DNA of 64,000 bases from DVEG01 sp964405435 (lineage in GTDB: Bacteria > Cyanobacteriota > Cyanobacteriia > Cyanobacteriales > Oscillatoriaceae). The position numbers and the translations under genes were made by a program. Positions within the stretch are counted from its first letter, which is position 1. The number at the start of each line of letters is the position of its first letter. Location of the stretch: NCBI GenBank assembly GCA_964405435.1, contig CAYOOD010000007.1:56934-120933 (forward strand), given 5' to 3'. Of this stretch, positions 55,701 to 63,901 are shown one piece after another. Below the pieces are notes generated by a model that worked only from the letters and a program-made list of their open reading frames with translations, was not told the origin of the DNA and made no database searches.

Positions 55701-55850
55701 ACTTCCCTCACCAGAAGACGAGCCGATTTCTAAAACTGTTTCGATGTTCTCTTGCCGCGCTATTCTTTGAATAGCCGCATAAAATCCATCATTTTTTATT
55801 TCGGCTGGGATAATACGGTTGAGCCCCGAATTTTCAATCTCGTTATTCAT
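52707..55850 (-). CDS. Methyltransferase + glycosyltransferase (GT2-like) + GT4 + C-terminal module
   Basis: 1047 residues, one uninterrupted frame. Residues 1-230: class I methyltransferase (VLEIGSSSGEGSTEAF; VVLIDGSEF). About 240-500: a GT2/GT92-like region (PVHFFTIVLNGEPFIRYHIE; the D-x-D-E motif in LLWQVDVDELW). About 570-910: a GT4 glycosyltransferase (TGIARVWRSLLEEW; YPSKYEGFGLPVLEAMACGCPV, the donor-binding E-x-F-G-x-P-x-x-E-A motif). About 920-1047: the module NEINLIVFPDWQ to NLASI shared with two neighbours. One polypeptide with a methyltransferase and two glycosyltransferases could build and cap a short glycan. It is the second gene of the operon. Confidence 0.85.
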   Translation of the reverse strand: MNNEIENSGLNRIIPAEIKNDGFYAAIQRIARQENIETVLEIGSSSGEGSTEAFVTGLRQNTRQPKLFCMEISKARFAELQKRYAKDTFVKCYNVSSVSLDKFPDAREVMAFYESTPSNLNYYSPDDVLSRLRQDIEYVKNSGVQADGIARIKADHNIECFDVVLIDGSEFTGSAELEEVYGAKFILLDDINTYKNHKNYRQLLSDRNYALVEQNLSVRNGYAIFKKREPSSANGEISIDLQDLPVHFFTIVLNGEPFIRYHIEVFKQLPFKWHWHVVEGVADLKHDTAWSLQLGGRIVDEIHRNGRSKDGTSEYLDELAQLYPENVTVYRKPEGIFWDGKREMVNAPLANIQEECLLWQVDVDELWTVEQIGTARQMFVNNPEKTAAFYWCWYFVGEKLVISSRNCYAENPAQDWLRTWRFKPGLVWAAHEPPRLVEPLSEGEWRDMAALNPFLHEETESQGLVFQHFAYVTPEQLRFKEQYYGYANAVLQWTSLQEQRKFPVLLRQYFPWVQDATMVDEAASCGVVPIAQKDTNNKGWEFVQSERSLSQSVAPKKPSPTILVDSIFFQFYQTGIARVWRSLLEEWAEDGFARHIVVLDRAGSAPAIPGIRYRLIPPYDYNNTDGDRAMLQQVCDEEGADLFISTYYTTPLSTPSVFMAYDMIPEVWGANLREPMWREKHYGIRHASAYIAISENTARDIVRFFPEISPQSVTVAHCGVKDIFSPASPDEIARFKTKYGISKPYFIGAGIGNGYKNSGLFFKAISQLCSRGGFELVCTGSGGLLSPEFREYAAGIVVHMLQLNDEELRAAYSGAVALAYPSKYEGFGLPVLEAMACGCPVITCANASIPEVGGEAVLYVGDEDVIGMANALCDVQKPAVRSALTAAGLERAKQFSWAEMADRVRSALIEATLLPLKLNEINLIVFPDWQQPEESLGWELERVIAAAVTHPDKNRITLLINTSNISEEDANLFLSSVTMNLLMEDENLDVTEGPEISLVSPMGEIQWEALLPRLQARIILENENQEAIAAAKAENLPVWDLENLASI

Positions 55851-55896
55851 CAGTCACCCTTTTCACGCCCGCTTATTTTTCTGTGGATATCGCCTC

Positions 55897-56295
55897 CTAT
55901 TTCTGTACCTTTCCTTGTTTCACCTGCTCCAACAGCGTTTTGTAATCCTGCCGATCCGGACTCAATTTTACCAGCTTCTCTAAAGGTTGTACAGCTCCCT
56001 TCGCATCGTTCATCTGCAGCCGCACATTTACCAGCCCTTCCAGCGCTGCCTGATTTTCTGGTTCTCGCTGCAACACCATTTCATATCCTTTCGCTTGCGC
56101 TGCCAGTTGCGATTCAACTGATGACTCGGCTGTTGTTGCTTCGCTCGGTTTTTGGACAGCACTGCTGAACAGTTGTGCGGTGCCGAATATCGCCGAGCCG
56201 CCAAACGATACGATTGACACGATCGCTAAAATATGCTTCAAGCGATCGCTGCGCTTTTTACGGGCCATTATATACTCTTTCTCTGTGGCATTCAT
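55897..56295 (-). CDS. Membrane-anchored TPR-like protein
   Basis: 132 residues from ATG 56295 with AGGAG seven bases upstream; an internal ATG at 56268 (MARKKRSD) is possible. A basic N-terminus precedes one membrane helix (about 20-42), then an extracytoplasmic helical part with two TPR-like units (YEMVLQREPENQAALEGLVNVRLQ and AVQPLEKLVKLSPDRQDYKTLL). It heads the minus-strand operon, 46 bp before the 52707-55850 gene. It may tether or scaffold the glycosyltransferases at the membrane (inference); no enzyme motif is present. Confidence 0.78.
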   Translation of the reverse strand: MNATEKEYIMARKKRSDRLKHILAIVSIVSFGGSAIFGTAQLFSSAVQKPSEATTAESSVESQLAAQAKGYEMVLQREPENQAALEGLVNVRLQMNDAKGAVQPLEKLVKLSPDRQDYKTLLEQVKQGKVQK

Positions 56296-57093
56296 TGCCA
56301 ATCTCCTATAATAGTTGCTTGCCGAGCTACTGGGCAGCTCGAACACTATACTACTGATGATTCCCAATTTCTCTGGAAAAGCGATCGCCCCTAGCAAATT
56401 AATTAGACTCGACGTGCTGCGCGCGCGTTTGCGAACTTTCCGGGCTCCGCTGGGGCGCGGGAAGAGGGAGCCTGGAGAATGGGCACTATCTACTAGGGTT
56501 GGCTTCGGTACTGCGGGGGTTGCTCTCAGGGCAAACGCATCTTGTCAATAAGCGGGGGTTTTAGCACAATAACTCGGCTTTATTGTTCCTTATTGAGAAT
56601 CGCAAGTCTATATATAGTGTTTTTCACTCGTGCAAGGCACTATATGTAGAAATTTTAAAATTAGATGCGTTTGCCCTGGGGTTGCTCTCGCTCGGCAAGC
56701 CCGCTGACTTGGCACTCGCCCCGATTCCTCATCAGTATGCAAACCCTTTGTCGTCCCCCGGCTCTCCCGGCAGCGCCCCACCAGCTAAGTTGACCTCTAT
56801 TCATATAGAATACTGTTTTGTCAAGATTGTTGTGGCGGGTGGGTGGGAGATTTGCCGGGATTGGGGGATTAGGGGATGGAGGGTTCAGGGGTATAAGTTT
56901 TCTGTGGGGAGGCGAGTTTTCTTTTCAAAGCTGACAGAACAATACATGCAAATGCTGGCGAGAGCTGTTCTGCCAATTCTCCGATTTCAATCCAGTAAAA
57001 TAAATAGGATATGCCACGGATTTGCCCGCATCTCCGGATACTGACGAAGCAGCCCAGAGTGGCTCTGATTCATCGCTCTACAGAGGTAAAATA
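56296..57093. other. 800-bp region between divergent glycosylation genes
   Basis: No supported gene. It should hold the divergent promoters of the minus-strand operon and the plus-strand OGT-like gene. Frames of 60-150 codons are not protein-like. A direct-repeat-like 'tatatagtgtttttcactcgtgcaaggcactatat' area near 56610-56648 forms a loose hairpin (tatagtg...cactata). AGAGGT at 57084-57089 is the ribosome site of the next gene. Confidence 0.5.
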
Positions 57094-59523
57094 ATGGATT
57101 ATCAACAATTTATCGATCGCCTCCCCACTCTCTATGACAATTGGGGACTTGACTCTATACGCCCAAAATCTCGAAAGTTCCAGCAGGCACTTGACAAAAT
57201 GCGAGGAATGGCATCAGCCAACCTCATGCAGTTGCTAAATTTAGCTGTGGAATGCCTGGAACCCGATGAGATTTACTGTCAGATTGGCACGGCTGACGGC
57301 TCTACCTTAATTGGAGCGCTGCTGGAACGCCCGGAGTGTATGGCTTATGCGGCAGACGATTTTTCCGAATCCAATCCCGACGGCGGCAATTTAGAAAAAC
57401 TTATAGAAAATCTCCAGATATTTAATCTGGAAGAACAAGTCTTTTTTTGCGAACAAGATTTTGAAGAGTTTTTGCTGGAACTGCGCGAGGTAGAAACTGA
57501 TAATAAAATAGGGGTTTATTTTTATAACGGACTTTCTGACTATCGATCGCAGCTTTTAGCTTTGCTCTTAGTCAGACCTTTTTTAGCGGGCAAAGCGTTG
57601 ATTGTCACAGCTAACGCTAACAGTGAAATAGTGCAGCAAGCTATCTGGGACTTTGCCGCTGCAAACCCTGAATGTCAAATCGAGTTAGAGTTAGTGAATT
57701 TTGACAGCGGAATTCAGGTTCTCAGTTGGGATACTGGCAGAAGCTATAATTATTCGCCGTCGGATTTCCTAGAAAAACGTCAGCCATCGGTTCTTCAAGC
57801 TATCTCGAAATTGCAGCAGTTTGAGGGTTCGCTAGATATCGCAGGTTCGCACCTGCAAATCGCTGAAATATTATTTCAGCAAGGCAGATACGAAGAAGCG
57901 ATCGCTCAGTATCAAACGTATCTACAACTTCAAACGGTTGATGCAGGTGTCTATGGCAACCTCAGCGAGTGTTTTTGGGCGTTGCGTCGAGAAGGGGAAG
58001 CGATCGCTATCCTCCAAGAAGGTGTACGCCTGTACCCCACAGCAGCGCCGCTTCAGTTTTCCCTGATTATCAAGCTGTTGTATTCTGGCAGAACTGCTGA
58101 GGCTGTGTCAAGTGCTGAAACTGCATCCCGCTTGCTGCCTGATGACTACACTTTTAAAATGCTGAAAAATTTAATCGTGCCGATGGTTTACGATACACCG
58201 GAAGAAATCGGTTTCTATCGGGATCGCTTTGAGCGCGGGCTGCAAAATTTAATTCAGGAAACTTCGCTAGAAAGCCCAGAAGAACGAGAAAGCGCCTTTT
58301 TAGGGATTTCTCGCTTAACTAACTTTTATTTGGCTTATCAAGCTCACAATGTTGTAGAGTCACAGCGCATCTATGGCAATTTAGTGCATAAAATCATGGC
58401 GGCTAAATATCCGCAGTGGGTTGAGCCCTTATCCATGCCGCCTGTTGAAAATAAAATCCGCATTGGCTATGTTTCTAATTACTTGCACGCTTACAGCGGC
58501 ACGCTGTGGCTGACGGGCTGGCTGCGCTACGCCGATCGCGACAATTTTGAGCTTTACTGTTACTATACGGGAAATTCTCCCGATGCCGTTACCCAACTGT
58601 TTCGGAATTGCAGTGACGCATTTTACCACACTCCCGGCAATTTAGAAGCTGTCTGCGAACAGATTCTCAGCGATCGCCTCCACATCCTTATCTATCCAGA
58701 AATAGGCATGGATCCCCCAACGATGCGCATGGCTGCTTTGCGCCTCGCGCCGATGCAGTGCGTTGCTTGGGGACACCCCGTTACTTCGGGACTTTCCGCG
58801 ATTGATTACTTTTTATCGAGCGAGTTAATGGAGCCGACAAATGCACGAGAACATTACTCGGAAACGCTGATTTTTTTACCGAATATCGGGGTAGCTTATC
58901 CCCAGCCTAGCGATATTCCACCTTTGACTAAGACGCGCGCGGATTTTAACTTGCCAGAAGAGGCAGTTATTTATTTTTGCTGTCAAGCGCCTTTTAAATA
59001 TTTGCCGCAGTATGATTATATTTTGGCAGAAATCGCTCGGCGCGTTCCTCATGCTAGGTTTCTGTTCTTGCGGGGAAATATCCTCAAGCATCGTTTGGCT
59101 CGCGCGTTTGCGGCTGTGGGGCTGAATAGCGAAGAGTATTGCATTCACTTGACGATTCCGGAACGATCGGATTATCTGATGTTGAATCTGCTTTCTGATG
59201 TTTTTCTGGATACGTTTACTTGGTCGGGGGGGAACACTTCGCTAGAGGCGATCGCCTGCAATTTGCCTGTGGTGACTTGTCCGGGGGAATTTATGCGCGG
59301 TCGTCACGCTGACAGCTTCCTAAAAATGCTGGGGGTGACGGATACGATCGCTGAAAACGAGGCCGAATATATCGAGATTGCTGTAAAATTGGGGTTAAAT
59401 CCTGAGTGGCGGCGCGATATTTCCGATCGCATGAGTCAGCGCCACGACTCTCTCTTTGACGATAAAACCTGCGTCAGCGCTCTCGAAGCTTTTTACAAGC
59501 AAGTCGTTTTTGAAAGACTTTAA
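57094..59523 (+). CDS. Methyltransferase-like domain + short TPR + SPINDLY/OGT glycosyltransferase
   Basis: 809 residues, a shorter paralogue of the protein at 47983. The N-terminal ~240 residues align from YDNWG...RPKS to FAAANPECQ; the loop reads QIGTADGST, so the acidic motif I residue is Gln and SAM binding is doubtful. Two or three TPR units follow (about 260-370). The GT41-like part has IRIGYVSNYLHAYSGTLW, where the usual catalytic histidine region is altered, then WGHPVTSGLSAIDYFLS and DTFTWSGGNTSLEAIACNLP. ATG 57094 has AGAGGT upstream; the open frame to 57022 is less likely. It is divergent from the minus-strand operon. Its 3' end lies 12 bp before the next gene. Confidence 0.87.
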   Translation: MDYQQFIDRLPTLYDNWGLDSIRPKSRKFQQALDKMRGMASANLMQLLNLAVECLEPDEIYCQIGTADGSTLIGALLERPECMAYAADDFSESNPDGGNLEKLIENLQIFNLEEQVFFCEQDFEEFLLELREVETDNKIGVYFYNGLSDYRSQLLALLLVRPFLAGKALIVTANANSEIVQQAIWDFAAANPECQIELELVNFDSGIQVLSWDTGRSYNYSPSDFLEKRQPSVLQAISKLQQFEGSLDIAGSHLQIAEILFQQGRYEEAIAQYQTYLQLQTVDAGVYGNLSECFWALRREGEAIAILQEGVRLYPTAAPLQFSLIIKLLYSGRTAEAVSSAETASRLLPDDYTFKMLKNLIVPMVYDTPEEIGFYRDRFERGLQNLIQETSLESPEERESAFLGISRLTNFYLAYQAHNVVESQRIYGNLVHKIMAAKYPQWVEPLSMPPVENKIRIGYVSNYLHAYSGTLWLTGWLRYADRDNFELYCYYTGNSPDAVTQLFRNCSDAFYHTPGNLEAVCEQILSDRLHILIYPEIGMDPPTMRMAALRLAPMQCVAWGHPVTSGLSAIDYFLSSELMEPTNAREHYSETLIFLPNIGVAYPQPSDIPPLTKTRADFNLPEEAVIYFCCQAPFKYLPQYDYILAEIARRVPHARFLFLRGNILKHRLARAFAAVGLNSEEYCIHLTIPERSDYLMLNLLSDVFLDTFTWSGGNTSLEAIACNLPVVTCPGEFMRGRHADSFLKMLGVTDTIAENEAEYIEIAVKLGLNPEWRRDISDRMSQRHDSLFDDKTCVSALEAFYKQVVFERL

Positions 59524-59535
59524 CAGGGGATTTTA

Positions 59536-60345
59536 ATGTTCTGGCACAACGGCGCTCTCATTGAATCCGGCACTCTTGAATTGCCTGTTGACGATCCGGG
59601 GCTGCTCTACGGAGCGACGGTTTTTACCACCCTGCGCGTCTATAACGGTTCGCTCGATACTCCGCTGACGAACTGGGCGGGGCACTGCGATCGCCTGCGC
59701 TCCTCCCTGGAAACCTTCCACTGGCGCTTCCCCGACTGGCAGCGGTTGCGGCACGGGGCGGAATTAATGGCCGCAAAGTGGCCCGTGCTGAGAATGGCCA
59801 TTTTTTACGACGGGCGGGAGTTAATCATCGGGCGGCTTTTACCCGCCGATTTGGCGGAGCGCCAGCAACGGGGCATCCGGGCTTGGCTGGCAGACGCGCC
59901 CCACTTTCAGCGATCGCTCGCCGCTCACAAAACCGGCAATTACCTCTCGGCGTGGCTCGCCCTCCAATCTGCCCAGCAGCAGGGTGCTCTGGAGGCGATT
60001 TTAGTCGATGCGGCGGGCAATTGGCTGGAAACCAGCACCGGCAATCTCTGGGGCTGGCACTCCGGGCAGTGGTTTTCGCCGCCGCTGTCTGGGGGAATTT
60101 TGCCGGGATTGACGCGATCGCAGCTATTTAACTGGCTGGAAAAACAGGGCCACTCCGCTACAGAAGAACCTTGGACGCCGGAATTCGTTGAGGGATTTGA
60201 GGCGATCGCTTATACCAACTGCGTCGCCGAAGTCGTCCCCATCCACACCGTCTCCTCCCACCACCGCACCTTCACCTACAATCCCGCTCACCCAGCCTTC
60301 GAGCAATTGCAAAGCCTTTTTCAAAGCAACCGCGCGCTGCAATAA
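59536..60345 (+). CDS. Aminotransferase class IV, probable 4-amino-4-deoxychorismate lyase (PabC-like)
   Basis: 269 residues of fold-type IV PLP enzymes. Signatures: GLLYGATVFTTLRVYNG at the start, the PLP lysine in AAHKTGNYLSAWLA, and AAGNWLETSTGNLWGW, SGGILPGLTRSQL for cofactor binding. In cyanobacteria the short member of this family with this start is annotated as aminodeoxychorismate lyase, which releases p-aminobenzoate for folate; a D-amino-acid or branched-chain aminotransferase cannot be excluded by eye. It follows the OGT-like gene by 12 bp but is probably a separate housekeeping gene. Confidence 0.82.
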   Translation: MFWHNGALIESGTLELPVDDPGLLYGATVFTTLRVYNGSLDTPLTNWAGHCDRLRSSLETFHWRFPDWQRLRHGAELMAAKWPVLRMAIFYDGRELIIGRLLPADLAERQQRGIRAWLADAPHFQRSLAAHKTGNYLSAWLALQSAQQQGALEAILVDAAGNWLETSTGNLWGWHSGQWFSPPLSGGILPGLTRSQLFNWLEKQGHSATEEPWTPEFVEGFEAIAYTNCVAEVVPIHTVSSHHRTFTYNPAHPAFEQLQSLFQSNRALQ

Positions 60346-60854
60346 CCGCCCGGGAAGCGGTTCGGCTTCAAATCTAACTTGGGGAGGATACCGCCGCAGG
60401 ACGGAAGCCATTAATCTAAAGAATCTAAGGCGATCGAAAATCTTTTTCCCGCAGTGGCAAGGAGAAGAATCGCGACCGGCGGGCTTGCGGGCACGCTCTC
60501 GCTTCTTTCAATCCCTATTAGGGATTTTTATAAAACATCAGTTTTCAGACCGATACAATATCATAAAAGATGAGGTTGATTGTTTTCAGCCCGTCGGTAA
60601 AACTGCTGTCGGCGCGGAAATCGCCCGATCCCTCGAATTAACTCCCCATTCACCCAAAGGAGAAAGCTGCGAAAAAAAATGACCAGCTTGCTCAAAAGCC
60701 GGTCTGTGAAAATATTTAATTGCGTTGTCGTTTGGTCACGAGGAAACACCTGCTGCGCGTTCCCAAGCTTGCAGCGGGTTAAAATCTCTTCGCGTTTACC
60801 TTTCTCATATTGTAACAGAAGTCACGTTTTTGTTACAGAAGATTTCTAGATTTT
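60346..60854. other. Intergenic region between convergent genes
   Basis: About 510 bp without a supported gene. A short hairpin (caatccctattagggattttt) at 60509-60529 with a T-run may end transcription of the aminotransferase gene. The remaining frames are not protein-like. Confidence 0.5.
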
Positions 60855-62612
60855 TCAGGATGTCTGTTTATCGCTGAATGCCTGTGAGGCGCTGGAAGGG
60901 GACGCCCCTGCCGGACGCCCCCACCAGACGCGCTCGTGCTTGTAAACGACCATTCCCGGTTTGGCTCCCTTGGGTTTGTAGACGAACTTCGGTTCGGTAT
61001 AGACGACGGGCACCTGTGCGGCTTCGCGAGCGCGGCTGTAGTAGGCACTCAAGTCGGCGGCAAATTGCAAGTCGGCTTCTTCGGGCACGGCTCCCGGTTC
61101 CAGGCGCAGCAAGACGTGGCTGCCGGCTATCTCCTGGGTGTGAAACCACAAGTCGTAATCTCCGGCTAGGCGAAAGCTCAATTGGTCGTTCTGGCGGTTG
61201 TTGCGTCCGACGATGACTTCAAAGCCGCTGGGCGATCGATAGCGGTAAAAATCCGTTTCCGGCACTTCCGCCCCCCTGCGGTATTCGGGATTTTCCAGAT
61301 ACTTTTGCTCGATCAGTTCGTCGCGGATTTCTTCTAAGGCTTGCAAGTCTCCTAGTTCTCGGTAACTGTCCAGTTGGGCAAGCGCCGATTCTACTTGTTC
61401 CAAATAGTCAATCTCTGCTTGAACCTCGGCGAGTAAGGGCTCGACTGCCAAGCGGGCGCGCTTGAGCTTTTGGTGCCGCCGGTACAGGGCTTGGGCATTT
61501 TGGACGGCATTTTTCTCCGGTTCTAGGGAAATCTTCACGGGAGCTGAGGTTTCAAAGTCGGGGAGGGTAATTTCTTTCATCCCCGGCTGCCACTGCTGAA
61601 GATTGGCCATCAGCAAGTCGGCGTGCTGTCGGTGCTTATCTGCTTCGTCGGATTGCTGCAGCCGTTCTTGGAATGTGCGGGCTTTGAGTTGCAATTTGCC
61701 CAGTTCTTTGCTGAGTTTCTGGCTGAGTTGGTGCCTGAGTTGTTTGAATTCCTGGCGATCGAGTTGCTCGGTATAGTAGCGGTTGAGCAATTCCTGCACG
61801 GTGGGTGCGGGTTCGCCTGCTACGAAGCCGAGGACGGCATATCCTTTGGCAGTCCAGCGGGGGTGAAATTCCTCGTTTTCCAAAGCTTGCAGCCATTTTT
61901 GCCAGTACGAAAACAGCCGCTCCCAGTCTGAATCGCTGAGGCTGTCGGTGTTTTGAATGGGGTCTAAACCGGCAGCGATCGCCATTGACTCGACGAGAGA
62001 CGAACTCAATCCGCGATAGCTTTTGAGCAACTGCCGCCCTAGCTGCCCCGGAATCAGGCTGACGCGCGATCTCCACCGCTCCAACGGTTCGCTCGCACTC
62101 GGGGCGGGTTCGGTGAGGGCGGGCGGCAGTTCGTAGGGCTGCCCGGTGAGTATCGGGCGGACGCTGGATTCGCGATCGCTGACTTGGTGCGCTGCCGTGA
62201 CAATTATGTTATCTTGATTCGTCAAAATCGCGTTGCTGCGCTTGCCCATCACTTCCGCGTACAGGTGCCAGAGGACGGGATCGCCCGGACGGCGGGCAAA
62301 TTGCAGGTCGATGGCGCGTTCCCACGGGGCAACCGGGACAATCGCCGCCAGGGCTAACCCGCCGAGCTGGTGCCGCAACTGCTGGGAAAAGGTAAAGGTG
62401 TCGGGGGTGCGGGGCGGAGGATCGCCGACGCACAGGCGGGCGGCTTGGGGATGCCAGGAAATATCCAGCCAGCCGCGTCCGTGGAGGGTGCGCAAGCACA
62501 GGGCGATGGTGTAGCGATCGCGCTGATACACCTGTTCCAGCCGCGCTGGCAGCCAGCGATCGCGCAGTTCGGCACAAGCTGCCGTTAATGTCGTGAAGTC
62601 TACCGGTTGCAC
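60855..62612 (-). CDS. rqcH: NFACT-family ribosome quality-control protein RqcH (FbpA-like)
   Basis: 585 residues from GTG 62612, which gives the family start MQPVDFTTLTA; the open frame to 62768 is not conserved in character. NFACT-N domain (about 1-170), then helical coiled-coil domain with long Lys/Gln/Glu helices (about 280-460), then NFACT-R domain with FEVIVGRNNRQND and DLWFHTQEIAGSHVLLRL. RqcH binds stalled 50S subunits and adds C-terminal alanine tails. The full domain set supports an active protein. It is divergent from remA. Confidence 0.9.
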   Translation of the reverse strand: MQPVDFTTLTAACAELRDRWLPARLEQVYQRDRYTIALCLRTLHGRGWLDISWHPQAARLCVGDPPPRTPDTFTFSQQLRHQLGGLALAAIVPVAPWERAIDLQFARRPGDPVLWHLYAEVMGKRSNAILTNQDNIIVTAAHQVSDRESSVRPILTGQPYELPPALTEPAPSASEPLERWRSRVSLIPGQLGRQLLKSYRGLSSSLVESMAIAAGLDPIQNTDSLSDSDWERLFSYWQKWLQALENEEFHPRWTAKGYAVLGFVAGEPAPTVQELLNRYYTEQLDRQEFKQLRHQLSQKLSKELGKLQLKARTFQERLQQSDEADKHRQHADLLMANLQQWQPGMKEITLPDFETSAPVKISLEPEKNAVQNAQALYRRHQKLKRARLAVEPLLAEVQAEIDYLEQVESALAQLDSYRELGDLQALEEIRDELIEQKYLENPEYRRGAEVPETDFYRYRSPSGFEVIVGRNNRQNDQLSFRLAGDYDLWFHTQEIAGSHVLLRLEPGAVPEEADLQFAADLSAYYSRAREAAQVPVVYTEPKFVYKPKGAKPGMVVYKHERVWWGRPAGASPSSASQAFSDKQTS

Positions 62613-62883
62613 AGGGATGGGTTTTCCTATTTCAGTCCCGCAAGCAGGATTCTTTCTCGAGTATGTTACCACGCGATCGCCCGTCGGCTTTTCCGGGACA
62701 ATTGCCCCGATCTCCATCCCGCCGAGAAGCTCACTTAGCCTTTCCTCTCCAATGACAAAAAATACCAAAAAATTTAGAAACTCTAAGTTTAGTCATTTTT
62801 AGGCTTGTAAGTCAAGATTCTTGCAGATACCATTGAAAATAAGTGCTTATTGGCTCCTCATGCGGCTGGGCCGCTAATGCGTC

Positions 62884-63147
62884 ATGGACATTCAACTGAT
62901 TAATATCGGTTTTGGTAACATCGTGTCTGCAAACCGAGTGGTTGCGATTGTCAGTCCCGAATCGGCTCCCATTAAGCGCATCGTCAGCGACGCGCGCGAT
63001 CGGGGGCAGCTCATTGACGCCACTTACGGGCGCAGGACGCGGGCTGCGATCGTCACGGATTCCGGCCACGTCATTCTCTCGGCGATTCAACCGGAAACAG
63101 TGGCCCATCGCTTCGCGGTCGGCAAAGACAGCCAAAGCGCAAGTTAA
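62884..63147 (+). CDS. remA: RemA/DUF370 family regulator
   Basis: 87 residues. DUF370 signature: LINIGFGNIVSANRVVAIVSPESAPIKR followed by RGQLIDATYGRRTRAAIVTDSGHV. In Bacillus subtilis RemA is a ring-forming DNA-binding activator of biofilm matrix genes and also lies just upstream of gmk, as here (191 bp). The cyanobacterial role is less well known. Confidence 0.93.
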   Translation: MDIQLINIGFGNIVSANRVVAIVSPESAPIKRIVSDARDRGQLIDATYGRRTRAAIVTDSGHVILSAIQPETVAHRFAVGKDSQSAS

Positions 63148-63337
63148 AAACGATTTTTTATAGACAAGCCTGGAATAACAGCAAGGCACCTACAGTTTGA
63201 CGCCAGGAACGCCCCTCTACTAGAGAAAATCTAAAAGCAAAAAACGAGCGAACGGGAGGGAGGGGTCGGAAACAGTTGCTTCAAAGACGCCGGCGATCGC
63301 ATGATGGTGAGAGAAAATTTTTACGGGTAGCGGGCGT

Positions 63338-63901
63338 ATGACAACTGGTAAATTGATCGTCTTGACGGGGCCGAGTGGCGTGGGCAAAGGGACTTTGCTG
63401 CGATCGCTCCTGCGCCGCCATCCCGAACTCTATCTCTCGGTATCCGTGACGACGCGATCGCCGCGCAAAGGGGAAATCAACGGCAAGCACTATTACTTTG
63501 TTGACCGGCAGCAGTTTGAAAAATTGGCAGCCGGCGGCGACTTGCTGGAATGGGCGGAGTTTGCTGGCAACTACTACGGCACCTTGCGCCGTCAGGTAGA
63601 AACTCACGTCCGCCAGGGCGAGTGGGTGGTGCTGGAAATCGAGCTGGAAGGCGCGCGGCAAATCAAGCGCACTTATCCCGAAGCCTTGCGAATTTTTATT
63701 TTACCGCCGTCTGTGGACGAGTTGGAAAATCGCATCAGAGCGCGGGGGCAGGATTCTGAGGAAGCGATCGCCCGCCGGTTGGAGCGCGCCCGCGAAGAAA
63801 TCGCCGCTGCTGGCGAGTTTGACATTCAAATTGTTAACGATGACTTGGAAAAAGCCCTAGAGCGCATCGAAGCGGCTTTGTTTGCCCCGGCGAAGTGCTG
63901 A
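63338..63901 (+). CDS. gmk: Guanylate kinase
   Basis: 187 residues, typical length. P-loop GPSGVGKGT (11-19), GMP-binding SVTTRSPRKGEING(K)HYYF, EWAEFAGNYYGT and the lid-region VVLEIELEGARQIK. Phosphorylates GMP to GDP with ATP. It follows remA on the same strand, a conserved neighbourhood. Confidence 0.97.
   Translation: MTTGKLIVLTGPSGVGKGTLLRSLLRRHPELYLSVSVTTRSPRKGEINGKHYYFVDRQQFEKLAAGGDLLEWAEFAGNYYGTLRRQVETHVRQGEWVVLEIELEGARQIKRTYPEALRIFILPPSVDELENRIRARGQDSEEAIARRLERAREEIAAAGEFDIQIVNDDLEKALERIEAALFAPAKC

Noticed and set aside
52707..55850. Artificial join of separate genes in the assembly
   Set aside because: The frame is continuous for 1047 codons with sensible linkers and the operon spacing on both sides is normal.
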